A DNA stretch of 64,000 nucleotides from Candidatus Phytoplasma pini (GCF_007821455.1 NZ_VIAE01000001.1:1-64000), one strand, 5' to 3'. Shown: positions 33,071-43,966, numbered from the stretch's first letter. Program-made: numbers and translations. The notes: generated from the letters alone by a model not told the origin.

Positions 33071-36000
33071 CTAAAAAATATTAATTTTTTTATATAAAGA
33101 AATTTCTTTTTCTATTTTTTGTTTTATTTTTTTTATATTACTATTATAATTTTTTTTAAATTTAAATACATCTTTAATGTTTTTAATTCGATATAAAAAT
33201 TTTGAAATATAAGAATAAAATATTTTTTTTAATATCAAAAGAATTATTTTAAAATAAAGTTTTCTTTTTTTTTTAGAAATCATTTTTTTCAAAACATAAT
33301 TATCTTTGATGATTTTGTTTTGTTTTCGGTTTAACAAAAATAATTCATTCTTTTCTGTTTGTTTTTTATTTTGTTTTAATATTGTTAATTTTGTCAATTT
33401 CCGTTTTTCTTTCATTAAAAAAAAATGGGTAATTTTATTTAATGAACTTGTTAAATCTTTTTTTTTAACATCTTTAATCGTAATTATTTTTTTTTTTTCA
33501 TTTTGAGAAAAATATTCTATTTCATTTAATGCATCATTTAAATTCATTTGAATCAAATTCATTTCATCTTTCATTTTTCGTAATTGTTTTCGAATTAAAT
33601 GTTGATAAAAAGCAATTTGATCTTTTAATTTTTTTTCTTCTTTTGATTGTTCTAATAAAATATGACGAATATTAATTTCGTGAATTTCTTTAATAATATC
33701 AATAAAAGAATCGAATAAATCTTGAAGTTCATGTTTATATTTTTCTATAAAAAGCAGATTTTTTTGTTGAAAACTTTTTATAACATACGGAAATTGTTTT
33801 AATAAAGAATCATATCGAGAACTAAATTGATGATTTAATAATTCTAAATATTTCCAAAAATAAAACCAATTAGAAATAATTTTTTTTTTTCTAAACCAAA
33901 AAAATATTTTAAAAATGCCTTTTAGATTTTGTTTTTGTAAAAAAAATAATATTTTTTGTTGTTTAGAACAATATTTTTTGAAAAAAAAATCTTGTTTTTT
34001 ATATATTTTTTGGATTATTTTAATTTGTGAAAAATTTATTTTCATTTTTTTATTTTCTATCAAAGATTTTCTTTCTTTTAATAAAACAAAAAAATTTTGA
34101 TAATTTTTAATTTTGGTTTCTAAAAAAGATAAATTTATATTTTTTTGAATATTTAATTTTGATTTAATTTTAAACATTAAATTACTTATAAATAAAATAT
34201 TATTATCAAAAAAAGAAGAAATATTATCATGTAAATAATTTTCTTTCGAAATAAAATATTTTTCTAAATTAAAAATTTCTTTTTGCAAAAAAATAAAATA
34301 ATCAAATTGTTTTTTCTGAATATTATTTAAAAATAATCTACATAATTTACTTATATTAGTGAATTCTTCGTAAAAAAAATTTTTTTTCTTTATTTTCAAT
34401 TTAATTTCATAAATTGATTTATATTTTTGTTTTATTAATTGAAACAAATAATTTTGTTGTAAATTTTTATCTTTCATATATTTAATATATGAAATTAAAT
34501 AATTAAAATATTTTTTTTCATTAATTATATTATCTTTGATAAATTGTTCTATCTGAATTTTTTTTTCATAATTTTTTTGTAAAAAATCTTGTTTTTGTTT
34601 ATAAAATAAAATATTTTGAATATCTAATTGATTTTGTTGAGTTTTTTTTAAATTTATCAATTTTTTTTTGATTTTTTTAATTATCTCGTGATAATGAATA
34701 ATTTTTTGAAAATATTGAAAATTTACTTGAATTTTTTGTAACCTTAATTGTTTTTTTATCAAATCTTCTCTTGCTTTTTTTTTATATTTTAGATTTATCA
34801 AATCTTTTTGAAACATTAAATTATTTATTTTTATTTTAAAAATAATTTGTTTCTCGTCAAAAATATAATTTATTTCGTCTATCTCGGATTCTTTTAATAT
34901 TTCGTATTTATTCTTTTGATAATTATTATCAATTTGCAACAATTTTAATTTTTTTTCTAAATCCAAATTTATTTTTAATTGTTGATTATAAATTAATTTA
35001 TTTTGTAAATATAAAATATTATTATTATGTTCATTTCTCAATTTAAATTGAGATGATAATAATTTATTTTCAAGAACAATTAAATTTAATCTATAATTAT
35101 TAAAATTTTTTAAATATATATATTTTTTTTGCCATAAAAACAAATTACGCAAATAAATTAATTCATGTTTTTGTATTTCTTTCATGAAAGAAACCAAATA
35201 TCGATAATTATTTTCGTTTACAATAATACCATCCTTAAGAATAAAAAAAATATAATTTATTCGTCTTAACAAAAATATTTTTTTTTGTTTATTAAATATT
35301 TTTTTTTTATTTAAATCATATTTATTTTGATTTTGAACTAAATTTTTATTATGTTGATCTAATTCTTTTTGAAATAAATCATTAATATTTTTTGTTTGTT
35401 CGAATAAATGATTTTCTTTTTGTTTCTTCTCTTCTTCGATTTTATTTAATTCATATTGATATTTTTTCTCTATATTTTCCTGTAATTGTTTTGTAAAAAT
35501 TTTATTTTGATTAATATCTTGATTCCATAAAATATTTTTTTTATAAAATAAAGCATAAATATCATCTTGTATTTTTTCTATTTTAATAAATATTCTATTT
35601 TGTTCTTCCGAATGTTTCTCTTCTTGTTTTTTTTGTTCTTTGGTCGTTTCCTTTTCTGAAAATAAAATATTTGTTAAAATTTCGTCTTTTTCTTGATTAT
35701 TTTGTTTTATCTTATTATCAAAATCTGAATTTATCCTATTAATTGTTGAATAATTTTTTTTTATTTTTTGTTTTAATTTTTTAATTAATTGTTCTTCGTT
35801 TTTTAAATTTAATAATATCGGAATAGTTTCGCAATTTTGCATTATTTCATTACTTAAATTCAAAATACTCTCTTTATTTTCAATATTCGACTGATTAAAT
35901 TTAAAAATCAATGTTTTTTGTGATTTATCTTTTTTAAGAACATTACTAAAATCTTGATTTTGAAATAATTTTTTTTGTTGAAAATCATTAAATAAATCAA

Positions 36001-36112
36001 TTTTATCGAAAATTTTTAAAATTCGAACAATATCTGATGATGAAAAAATTTTTAAAATATCTTCATTATTAAATTTTTCTTGAATTAAAATATTTTCTTT
36101 TTTTGAACTCAT
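33071..36112 (-). CDS. Large coiled-coil protein of unknown function
   Basis: I do not recognise this 1013-aa protein. It is dominated by Lys, Asn, Gln, Glu, Ile, Leu and Phe in long stretches of predicted coiled coil, especially residues about 95-290, 345-560 and 830-900. There is no signal peptide, no P-loop and no clear membrane anchor. A basic, more hydrophobic patch lies near the C terminus (FKIILLILKKIFYSYISKF). It is divergent from ruvA, with 109 bases between the start codons. The single intact frame over 3 kb of AT-rich DNA shows it is maintained. A structural or cytoskeletal role is possible but unsupported. Confidence 0.7.
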   Translation of the reverse strand: MSSKKENILIQEKFNNEDILKIFSSSDIVRILKIFDKIDLFNDFQQKKLFQNQDFSNVLKKDKSQKTLIFKFNQSNIENKESILNLSNEIMQNCETIPILLNLKNEEQLIKKLKQKIKKNYSTINRINSDFDNKIKQNNQEKDEILTNILFSEKETTKEQKKQEEKHSEEQNRIFIKIEKIQDDIYALFYKKNILWNQDINQNKIFTKQLQENIEKKYQYELNKIEEEKKQKENHLFEQTKNINDLFQKELDQHNKNLVQNQNKYDLNKKKIFNKQKKIFLLRRINYIFFILKDGIIVNENNYRYLVSFMKEIQKHELIYLRNLFLWQKKYIYLKNFNNYRLNLIVLENKLLSSQFKLRNEHNNNILYLQNKLIYNQQLKINLDLEKKLKLLQIDNNYQKNKYEILKESEIDEINYIFDEKQIIFKIKINNLMFQKDLINLKYKKKAREDLIKKQLRLQKIQVNFQYFQKIIHYHEIIKKIKKKLINLKKTQQNQLDIQNILFYKQKQDFLQKNYEKKIQIEQFIKDNIINEKKYFNYLISYIKYMKDKNLQQNYLFQLIKQKYKSIYEIKLKIKKKNFFYEEFTNISKLCRLFLNNIQKKQFDYFIFLQKEIFNLEKYFISKENYLHDNISSFFDNNILFISNLMFKIKSKLNIQKNINLSFLETKIKNYQNFFVLLKERKSLIENKKMKINFSQIKIIQKIYKKQDFFFKKYCSKQQKILFFLQKQNLKGIFKIFFWFRKKKIISNWFYFWKYLELLNHQFSSRYDSLLKQFPYVIKSFQQKNLLFIEKYKHELQDLFDSFIDIIKEIHEINIRHILLEQSKEEKKLKDQIAFYQHLIRKQLRKMKDEMNLIQMNLNDALNEIEYFSQNEKKKIITIKDVKKKDLTSSLNKITHFFLMKEKRKLTKLTILKQNKKQTEKNELFLLNRKQNKIIKDNYVLKKMISKKKRKLYFKIILLILKKIFYSYISKFLYRIKNIKDVFKFKKNYNSNIKKIKQKIEKEISLYKKINIF

Positions 36113-36221
36113 AAATTACAACCTTTACACAAAACAAAATTATATTAAAAATATTTTAAAAAAATAAATAGTAAAAATTAATAATATAATATATAAAATA
36201 TTAAAAGAGGCGTATAAATTT

Positions 36222-36782
36222 ATGTATTATTATATTAAAGGAACAATCAAAGAGATTAAAAATAATATTATTATTGTAGAAAATAATCAAATAGGTTATA
36301 TTATTAATTTCACAAATCCTTATGATTTACAAATAAACCAAGAAATTAAATTATTTACTTACTTTTATGTTACTGAAAACATTCATGCTTTATATGGATT
36401 TGTAACAGTCGAAATGCTTAATTTTTTTCAAAAACTAATTTCTATACCAGGAATAGGAGTTAAAAGTGCGATTTTGATGACAAATATAGACTTTTTTGAA
36501 GAAACCCAAAAAGCTATAAAACAAAGCAACATTAATTATATCATTAAATTTCCTGGAATTGGAAAAAAAACAGCTCAACAAATTATTCTGCATCTTCATA
36601 AAAATTTATTAAATTTAAATAAAATACAAAAATTAAATAAAAAACAAGAACAAATTCAAGAAGCTTTAATAAATTTAGGATTTAAAAAAACACAAATAGG
36701 AAAAATAATTTATAAATTAAATTCAAGCCAAAAATTAGATTTAATGTTAAAAGAAGCTCTTATTTTAATAAGAGAAAAATAA
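36222..36782 (+). CDS. ruvA: Holliday junction branch migration protein RuvA
   Basis: The 186-aa RuvA has an N-terminal OB fold (residues 1-62; MYYYIKGTIKEI, FYVTENIHALYGF), two helix-hairpin-helix motifs (LISIPGIGVKSAI and IKFPGIGKKTAQQII) and a small C-terminal domain. RuvA tetramers bind four-way junctions and load the RuvB motor. ruvB follows 14 bases later. The AGAGG ribosome-binding site precedes the ATG. Confidence 0.96.
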   Translation: MYYYIKGTIKEIKNNIIIVENNQIGYIINFTNPYDLQINQEIKLFTYFYVTENIHALYGFVTVEMLNFFQKLISIPGIGVKSAILMTNIDFFEETQKAIKQSNINYIIKFPGIGKKTAQQIILHLHKNLLNLNKIQKLNKKQEQIQEALINLGFKKTQIGKIIYKLNSSQKLDLMLKEALILIREK

Positions 36783-36796
36783 AAGGAATTTAAAAA

Positions 36797-37795
36797 ATGA
36801 ATAAAAAAAAAAATAAAGAAACACAAAACACAAATTATAAAAACCAAAATTTTGATGAAAAATTAATTAGACCACAAACATTAAAATCCTATATAGGACA
36901 AAATAACATTAAAAATATAATTAACATTCATTTAAAAGCTGTAAAAAAAAGAAAAGAATCTTTAGATCATCTTTTATTTTATGGACCTCCCGGTTTAGGA
37001 AAAACAACATTAGCTAAAATTATTGCTAATGAATTAAAAGTTAATTTCCATATAGTGAGCGGAGCTAATATTGATAAAATAGGAAATTTAGCAGCTATTT
37101 TAAGTAATTTAAAAAAAGGAGATATTTTATTCATTGATGAAATACATAATTTACCTAAAAATGTAGAAGAAATTTTATATACCGCAATGGAAGATTATAT
37201 TTTAGATGTTATAATTGGTAAAAATGAAGAATCACAAAATATTCGCATTAATCTACCCTTTTTTTCTTTAATAGGAGCAACAACCAAATTCGGACAAATT
37301 TCTTTCCCCTTAAGAGATCGTTTTGGATTAATTCTCAAATTAGATTATTATACAGAAGAAGAATTAAAATTAATTTTAAAAAAAACAGCTTCTGTTTATA
37401 AGAATATAATCGAAGACACCTCTTTGATAGAATTAGCTAAAAGAAGTCGCGGGACACCCCGTATTGTTAATCGTTTATTTAGAAGAGTAAGAGATTTCGC
37501 AGAAATTTATTCTAATAAAATTATTACAAAAGCAATAACTTTAGAAACTTTAAATAAACTAAAAATAGATGATAATGGCTTAAACGAAATAGATTATGAT
37601 TATTTAAATAATTTAATAAAAAAATTTAATGGTGGTCCTGTAGGAATTAAAAACATCTCTGCTACTATCGGAGAAGAAATTTTAACTATAGAAGAAGTAC
37701 ATGAACCTTATTTAATCAAAGAAGGTTATATCAAAAGAACTTCTCGAGGACGCATTGCTACGAATAAAGCTTTTCAACTTTTTGAAAATAATTAA
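36797..37795 (+). CDS. ruvB: Holliday junction helicase RuvB
   Basis: The 332-aa RuvB has Walker A GPPGLGKTT (residues 63-71), Walker B LFIDEIHNL, sensor 1 IGATTKFGQI, and a C-terminal winged helix ending RTSRGRIATNKAFQLF. The N terminus RPQTLKSYIGQ is typical. It drives branch migration with RuvA. No ruvC is in the window. Confidence 0.97.
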   Translation: MNKKKNKETQNTNYKNQNFDEKLIRPQTLKSYIGQNNIKNIINIHLKAVKKRKESLDHLLFYGPPGLGKTTLAKIIANELKVNFHIVSGANIDKIGNLAAILSNLKKGDILFIDEIHNLPKNVEEILYTAMEDYILDVIIGKNEESQNIRINLPFFSLIGATTKFGQISFPLRDRFGLILKLDYYTEEELKLILKKTASVYKNIIEDTSLIELAKRSRGTPRIVNRLFRRVRDFAEIYSNKIITKAITLETLNKLKIDDNGLNEIDYDYLNNLIKKFNGGPVGIKNISATIGEEILTIEEVHEPYLIKEGYIKRTSRGRIATNKAFQLFENN

Positions 37796-38044
37796 AATAA
37801 TTATATACAAAATAAATTTTGTAATTATTTGTAATTGATTGAAACAAAATAATTGTTCATTGATAAAAAAATATAATAAAATATGGATAATTCTTAACAT
37901 AAACATTTTTGCTAACTTTTTGTAACAATTTATCTATCTAATATTCACTCTTTGATGAAAATTGTGATCATAATAAACAATTTTGATAAGCATATTGCTT
38001 AATAATTTTTTTGTTTTATTCTTTTTTTTCAAATTTATTTTGAA
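37796..38044. other. Spacer after ruvB with overlapping inverted repeats
   Basis: A 7-bp stem (ACAAAAT 37807-37813 with ATTTTGT 37816-37822) extended by AT pairs follows the ruvB stop and may be a weak terminator. The rest is featureless AT-rich DNA. Confidence 0.35.
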
Positions 38045-39979
38045 TTAAAAACTTTTGATTAAATAATCGATTTGTTGAATAAAATCAAGATAATTATTTA
38101 AAATAACTCCTCTATCAAATTCAATTTTAATTTCATCATAAACACTAAAATGAAAATCGTTTTCTTGAAAACAATTATAATAATATTCTTTTGTACGAAT
38201 ACCTTTATACTTTTTTTCAAGATTATTTTTTAAGATTAAAAAAAATGTTTTTGTTGTTATATGAAAAAAAGAAGTAATATTATCTTTTGATAAGATGAAA
38301 TATTTTTTTAATGAAAGTTTATCAATTTCGCTAAAATTAATTTTATGATTATTAAAATTAGGAGTTTTTTTGAATAAAATAATGATAACTGTTTGTCTAA
38401 ATATTAGCGGTTTCGAATAACATATTTTCAAAATAATTATTAGCATTTTTTTGAAAACTATTTAAAATAAATTTTTAAGTTTAAAAAAATACTTTTTTGT
38501 TTTTATGAAGATCAATAATAACAATATCTACCTTTTGATCATAATATTTTCCTAATTAATATTGCTCTTTTTTGGTTTGATATCTGTTTTTTTCAATATC
38601 ATAGCTTTTACCAAAAAAAATTTTTAAATGTTTAGAGATTTTTTGATGGATTTTATTGACTTTGAGAAATATATTCGATTATTATTGTTATCTTGGGAAA
38701 CAAATTTAAATGAATCACTAATAACCTTAATTACATCCTATAAATAAAATTATATTTTTATTATCTTTCATCATCCTAATAACCTTGATATTGTTTAGAA
38801 ATTTGATAAAAAATATATAAATATAAATCATTAGTAGAAAAAAATAATATTGCCCATTTTTGTTTTTTCGTATCATTTTTCAATATTCAATAAATTCTTG
38901 ATTAATTAATATTTTTTAATAAAATGAAAATAATATTTTTCAGAAGGAATTAAAGAACTGAATTTATAAAAACTTTATTATTTTGCATTTGAGAAATCTT
39001 GATTTCTTAATTGATAAATGAACCTAGAATAATCATTATCATAACAAAAAGAATCGAAATTAGTATGATATTCCATTTTCATAATCTAATAAAAGGATTG
39101 GTTTTAATTAACACAATCTCTTTAAATTTTTGTAATTGTGTTAAACTACCGAAATAAAAACAATTATTAATAAAAAAACTTGATATTGAAGTGTAGAAAT
39201 GAATTTATTTTCTAAATAATTGTTTTTGATCAAATTCATAATATTTTATTTCTAATTTAAAATTCACTTTACTTAACAAAGTAATAGTAGGATAAATTTT
39301 AATTTTTTTCCAAAGGATTAAAATTAATTATTTTTTTAAAAATTTATTGTTTATTAAATAATTTCTCAAATCACTAACTGATCGAGAAGTAAAAAAAGAA
39401 TAGATGTAATGTAAATAATTTATCCCTTATTATGAACAATGTTAAAACTTAATTAAAAAATTAAATATAAATCAATCATTTTTTTGTTAAATTATATTTT
39501 ATATAATTTATATTTTTATTTAAATCATGAATACAAATATATGGAAGATTACCGACAACATAATCCATTTTGTGATTAAATTTTTTAACATTTAAAGCAT
39601 TATCTTTAACAAGATCCCAATGAACTTTTTGAATTATATCGTTCGGAATTAAACTTTATTTAAATTATTAACACACTCTTTATGAGTAAAAAATCTATTT
39701 CTATTCCATGAATAAAAGTTTCTAAATCATCAACAATATTTGAAATTAATATTTTTGCCTAGCAATTTTATATATATCTTTGTACTATTTCTACTAAAAA
39801 AATACCTTTTACGCATGAATTATCTATATGTTTTTGAAAATATTTCTATCTTCATAACGAATAGCATTTAACATATTTTCTACAATAAAATTGGAAGTAT
39901 AAACAAAAGAATTTTTTATATTAATATTTTTAGTAAAAAATTTTTTTACTAATTCTTCTGTTTTTATTTCGTTTAACAT
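38045..39979 (-). pseudogene. Decayed adenine-specific DNA methyltransferase
   Basis: A broken minus-strand gene. From an ATG at 39979 preceded by AAAGG it reads MLNEIKTEELVKKF, then VYTSNFIVENML, and stops after 51 codons. The other frames continue: DNSCVKGIFLVEIVQ (motif I-like, D-x-S-C-x-K-G-x-F-L) near 39.8 kb, YVVGNLPYI (motif IV, NPPY-like) near 39.55 kb, RFIYQLRN near 39.0 kb and GKSYDIEKNRYQTKKEQY near 38.6 kb. Many stops and shifts separate them. The last fragment, 38045-38446, is still open for 133 codons and includes TVIIILFKKTPNFNNHKINF, like the C-terminal part of type II methylases. This is family inference from motifs; enzyme specificity is lost. Confidence 0.75.
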
Positions 39980-40009
39980 TGATTTACCTTTATTTTTCAT
40001 ATTTTATAG

Positions 40010-40276
40010 TTAATTATGAATCTCAATGTTTGGTTCGATTTTTTTTAATAAGTAAACATTTTCGCATTCCGCATTCATAAACATCATTATTTTAAATATG
40101 TGTTTTTTTCATTTTCCCATGAATTATATTCACAAATACCCTTTGCATAAAAAAAGATTCCAAAAATAAAATAACATAAATTTATAAATATTAAAATATG
40201 AAAATCTAAAAAAAATAATTTCTAAATCGATTAATTATTATTTTTTATTTTATTTAATTTTTTTAAATTTTAAAAT
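40010..40276 (-). pseudogene. Short coding-like remnant upstream of the decayed methyltransferase
   Basis: On the minus strand, fragments such as GICEYNSWENEKNTYLK and, in another frame, MNAECENVYLLKKIEPNIEI run up to a TAA at 40012. They end 30 bases before the methyltransferase start. This looks like the end of an older gene, perhaps the partner of the methylase, but the family is not recognisable. Confidence 0.35.
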
Positions 40277-42079
40277 TTATTTTGCAAATTGACTTTGATA
40301 AAGTTCATAATAAAAACCTTTTTTTTGCAATAATTCATAATGTTTTCCTTGTTCTAAAATACAACCATTTCTTAAAAATATAATAATATCAGCATTAACA
40401 ATAGTTGATAAACGATGCGCAATAATGAAAGAAGTTTTTTGTTTAATTAATTTTTGAATAGATTCTTGAAAAATCATTTCCATTCTAGTATCAATAGTAG
40501 AAGTAGCTTCATCTAAAATTAAAATTTTAGGATTTCTTAAAATAACACGAACAATAGTAATTAATTGTTTTTCTCCTTGAGATAAATTATCAGTCTCTTC
40601 GCTCAAAACTGTTTTGTAACCATCTTTTTTTTCCATAATAAAATCATGAATTTTAGTTTTTTTAGCTATTTCAATTATTTTTTCATCTGTTATTTGATCA
40701 TTACCATATCTAATATTGTCTAAAATAGTTCCAGGAAATAACCAAACATCTTGTGACACCATACCAACAATTTGTCTTAAATTAGATCTTTTTAAATTTC
40801 TAATATCTATTCCATCAATAGTTATATTACCTGAATTTACATCATAAAAACGAGTTAATAAATTAATTAAAGTTGTTTTTCCGGAACCTGTAGGCCCTAC
40901 AATAGCTACCATTTGATTTTTAGCAACAAATAAATTCATATCTTTCAGAATTAAATGATCTTTGCGATAACCAAAACAAACATCCTTGAAAACAACATTC
41001 CCTTGAGTTTTTTCTAAAATTAAAGGTTCTGGATTTTCTTTCTCATCTGTTTCATACAAAAAAATAAAAATACGTTGCGAAGCAGCTTTAGCAGATTGTA
41101 AAACAACAAAAGATTGACTTAATTCATTAATAGGATTACCTAAACGCCAAATATATTGAATAAAAGCTTGAAAAGTACCTATTTTAATTGCAACAAAACC
41201 TAATTTATATAAAATTGTAACTTTATTAATTTCATCTTGAGATTGTAACAAAAAATATCCTAATACAAACATAACTGTTAATATAATATATGTAAAAGAA
41301 TTTGTTATCGGCGATGCTAATCCAGAAGAAAAATTAGATTTAAAAATAGTTTGTGATAATTTTTGATTAATTTTTTTGAAATCTTTAATAACATTTTGTT
41401 GTTGATTATATAATATAATTTCTTTTTGCCCAGTTAATTTTTCTTGTAAAAAACCATTATATTCACCATTAATTTCAAATCTTTGAATAAAAATATTACG
41501 AGATTTTTTATTAATAATAAAAATAGTCATAAGAGATAAAGGAATCATTAAAGAAATAATAATTCCTAAACGCCAATTTAAGTAAAACATCAAAAAAACT
41601 AAAAAATTAATACTAAAAAAAGAAGAAATCAAAGAAGCAAAAGTCTGTTGTAAACCATTTGATAAAATTTCAACGTCAATTGTCATAGTACTTATAATAT
41701 TACCAACAGTATTTTGATCAAAATACTTTATTGTTAATTTATTAATTTTTTTATATAAATCTTCACGAAGATTTTTAATACCTTTATGAATAGAAGGAAT
41801 TAATAATCTATTATAAATAAACTTACCTAAAGTAGCAATAAAATATAATAAAAAATTAATAAACAAACTTAAATAAATCATTTTTATAAATTTTTCAGTT
41901 TTTTCAGTATCTATTTTATTATTATCCAAATGTTCTTTTATAAAATTAAAAATATATTTACCTTCATATAGAGGGATCGATAAAGAAACAATATTTAATA
42001 ATAAGATTAAAATAATACTATTAATAATTTTTTTTTTAAAAGGTTTTAAGTAAAAAAATAATCTAATCATATTAGACAA
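40277..42079 (-). CDS. ABC exporter half-transporter, catalytic-site subunit (MdlB-like)
   Basis: The 600-aa protein has an N-terminal six-helix membrane domain (about residues 1-320) and a C-terminal ATPase: Walker A GPTGSGKTT, Q-loop VSQDVWLFP, degenerate signature LSQGEKQL, Walker B LILDEATSTID with catalytic Glu, and H-loop IIAHRLST. It overlaps its partner gene by eight bases, so the two form a heterodimer. The degenerate signature faces the partner's degenerate ATP site, as in asymmetric exporters such as TM287/288. Substrate (drug, lipid or peptide) is unknown. Confidence 0.9.
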   Translation of the reverse strand: MSNMIRLFFYLKPFKKKIINSIILILLLNIVSLSIPLYEGKYIFNFIKEHLDNNKIDTEKTEKFIKMIYLSLFINFLLYFIATLGKFIYNRLLIPSIHKGIKNLREDLYKKINKLTIKYFDQNTVGNIISTMTIDVEILSNGLQQTFASLISSFFSINFLVFLMFYLNWRLGIIISLMIPLSLMTIFIINKKSRNIFIQRFEINGEYNGFLQEKLTGQKEIILYNQQQNVIKDFKKINQKLSQTIFKSNFSSGLASPITNSFTYIILTVMFVLGYFLLQSQDEINKVTILYKLGFVAIKIGTFQAFIQYIWRLGNPINELSQSFVVLQSAKAASQRIFIFLYETDEKENPEPLILEKTQGNVVFKDVCFGYRKDHLILKDMNLFVAKNQMVAIVGPTGSGKTTLINLLTRFYDVNSGNITIDGIDIRNLKRSNLRQIVGMVSQDVWLFPGTILDNIRYGNDQITDEKIIEIAKKTKIHDFIMEKKDGYKTVLSEETDNLSQGEKQLITIVRVILRNPKILILDEATSTIDTRMEMIFQESIQKLIKQKTSFIIAHRLSTIVNADIIIFLRNGCILEQGKHYELLQKKGFYYELYQSQFAK

Positions 42080-43817
42080 CCTCTTTTATTTTTTGAGACA
42101 AACAAATTTTTTGATAAATAAAACATCTTTGTATTAATTCTTTATGATTACCTATATCTACAATTTTTCCTCTATCTAAAACCACAATTTTATCAGAATT
42201 TAAAACAGAAGATAATCTTTGAGCTACTATTATAACAATCACATCTTTAATAGAGCTAAAAAAAGCTTTTCTAATTGCTAAATCTGTTTGATAATCTAAA
42301 GCAGAAAAAGAATCATCAAAAATATAAACATCGGGTTTTTTTAATAAAGCTCTAGTTATAGAAAGTCTTTGTTTTTGGCCACCAGACAAATTAGATCCTA
42401 ACTCGCTAATAGGTTCATTTAAATGATGTTCTTTATTTTGAATAAATTCATATGACTGAGCAATTTTGGATTTTTCTAATATTTGATTCGGCGTTGCATC
42501 TTCTTTGCTAAATAATAAATTACTTAAAATAGTACCTTTAAATAAAATATTTTTTTGAGAAACAAAACTAATTTTATTTCTTAATTCTTTTAAATCATAA
42601 TTTAAAATATTATTTTCATTTATTTCTATTATCCCATGAGTAGGATCCATTAATCGAGGAATTAAACTAATTAAAGTTGTTTTTCCAGCACCAGTCGACC
42701 CTATAAAAGCAATTATTTCTGAACTGCGAACCTTAAAATTAATATCTTCTAAAGTATAATGAGACAAATTAGAATATCTAAAAAAAACTTTTTTAAATTC
42801 TAAAGTTTTTATTTTATCTAAAGGTTTTTTGTCTAAAAATGCTAATTTTTGTAAATTAAAATTATTTTTAATAGCAGGTGCAATATTTAATAAATCTTGA
42901 ATTTTTTTTATCGCAATAGAAGTTTTTGGCAACATCGTAAATAATAATAATAAATTCAAAATAGAAAATAAGATATTATATTGTAAATTAATGCAATTAT
43001 ACAAATCTCCTATGTTAATGTTTTTTACTGGTTTTAACATAGAAACTCCTAACCCAATAGTTAAAATAACAGATACATTAACCAATAAATAAAAAATAGG
43101 TTCAATAGAAAATACTGACAAAAATAATTTAATAATTAAGTTATTATAATTTAAATTAATCTTATTAAATTTTTTTTCTTCATTTTTTTCTTGATTAAAA
43201 ATTCGGATTGTTTTAACACCTTTAATACTAGTTCTAATAATAGAATTCATGCTTTCTAATTTTTCTTGTTGTTTTAAAGATAATCTATAATTTTTTTTCA
43301 TAATAAAAAACAAAATAACTAAAAAAAGAGGTACAATAAAAAAAACACTACATGATAAATAAGGAGAAATGAAAAACATCAATATCAAACTAACCACTAA
43401 AGTAATAGGAGCTACAATTGCTGTTCTATAAAAAGAAGAAACAAAACTCATAATTTGATAAACATTAAAAACACTACGGTGCATAATATTAGAAATACCT
43501 AATTTTTGTATATCTTCAAGAGAAAAAGTTTGAATCTTTTGGAATAAATCTATACTTAAATCTTTAAAAATTAAAGAAGATAATTTTGCTGAACAATAGC
43601 TCATAATCAAATTACCTAAAATACCTAAAACTAATAAAAAAATCAAATAAATAACTATTTTCGAAAACTGAATATTATTATTTGGTTCTTGATTAAGAAT
43701 AAATTTCCCTATAAAAAAAGATATCAAAACTTCTCCGCAAATAATAAATATTACAGATATTAAGTTCAGAAAGAACAACATTTTATATTTTTTTAAATAT
43801 CGCAAAATTAATTTCAT
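42072..43817 (-). CDS. ABC exporter half-transporter, degenerate-site subunit (MdlA-like)
   Basis: The 581-aa partner has the same layout: six-helix membrane domain then ATPase with Walker A GSTGAGKTT, canonical signature LSGGQKQRLSITRALL, Walker B YIFDDSFSALD with Asp in place of the catalytic Glu, and H-loop VAQRLSS with Gln in place of His. These substitutions make one of the two ATP sites non-hydrolytic in heterodimeric exporters. It is the upstream gene of the pair. Phytoplasmas commonly carry such Mdl-type pairs. Confidence 0.9.
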   Translation of the reverse strand: MKLILRYLKKYKMLFFLNLISVIFIICGEVLISFFIGKFILNQEPNNNIQFSKIVIYLIFLLVLGILGNLIMSYCSAKLSSLIFKDLSIDLFQKIQTFSLEDIQKLGISNIMHRSVFNVYQIMSFVSSFYRTAIVAPITLVVSLILMFFISPYLSCSVFFIVPLFLVILFFIMKKNYRLSLKQQEKLESMNSIIRTSIKGVKTIRIFNQEKNEEKKFNKINLNYNNLIIKLFLSVFSIEPIFYLLVNVSVILTIGLGVSMLKPVKNINIGDLYNCINLQYNILFSILNLLLLFTMLPKTSIAIKKIQDLLNIAPAIKNNFNLQKLAFLDKKPLDKIKTLEFKKVFFRYSNLSHYTLEDINFKVRSSEIIAFIGSTGAGKTTLISLIPRLMDPTHGIIEINENNILNYDLKELRNKISFVSQKNILFKGTILSNLLFSKEDATPNQILEKSKIAQSYEFIQNKEHHLNEPISELGSNLSGGQKQRLSITRALLKKPDVYIFDDSFSALDYQTDLAIRKAFFSSIKDVIVIIVAQRLSSVLNSDKIVVLDRGKIVDIGNHKELIQRCFIYQKICLSQKIKEVV

Positions 43818-43895
43818 ATATCTTCTTAAACCTAAGAAACTTTCTCATAATTTATTTAACAAAAAAATAAATAAATAAAATACGTAAAAAACAAT

Positions 43896-43915
43896 TCCTA
43901 TAGTTAATTATAGGA
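43896..43915. repeat. 7-bp inverted repeat upstream of the ABC exporter operon
   Basis: TCCTATA and TATAGGA are separated by GTTAAT, 80 bases upstream of the exporter start. It could be an operator or a small hairpin; nothing decides between them. Confidence 0.35.
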
Positions 43916-43966
43916 CATTTTATTGTTTTTTTATATTTTTATTTTATTTTTTGTTAAATAAAATAA

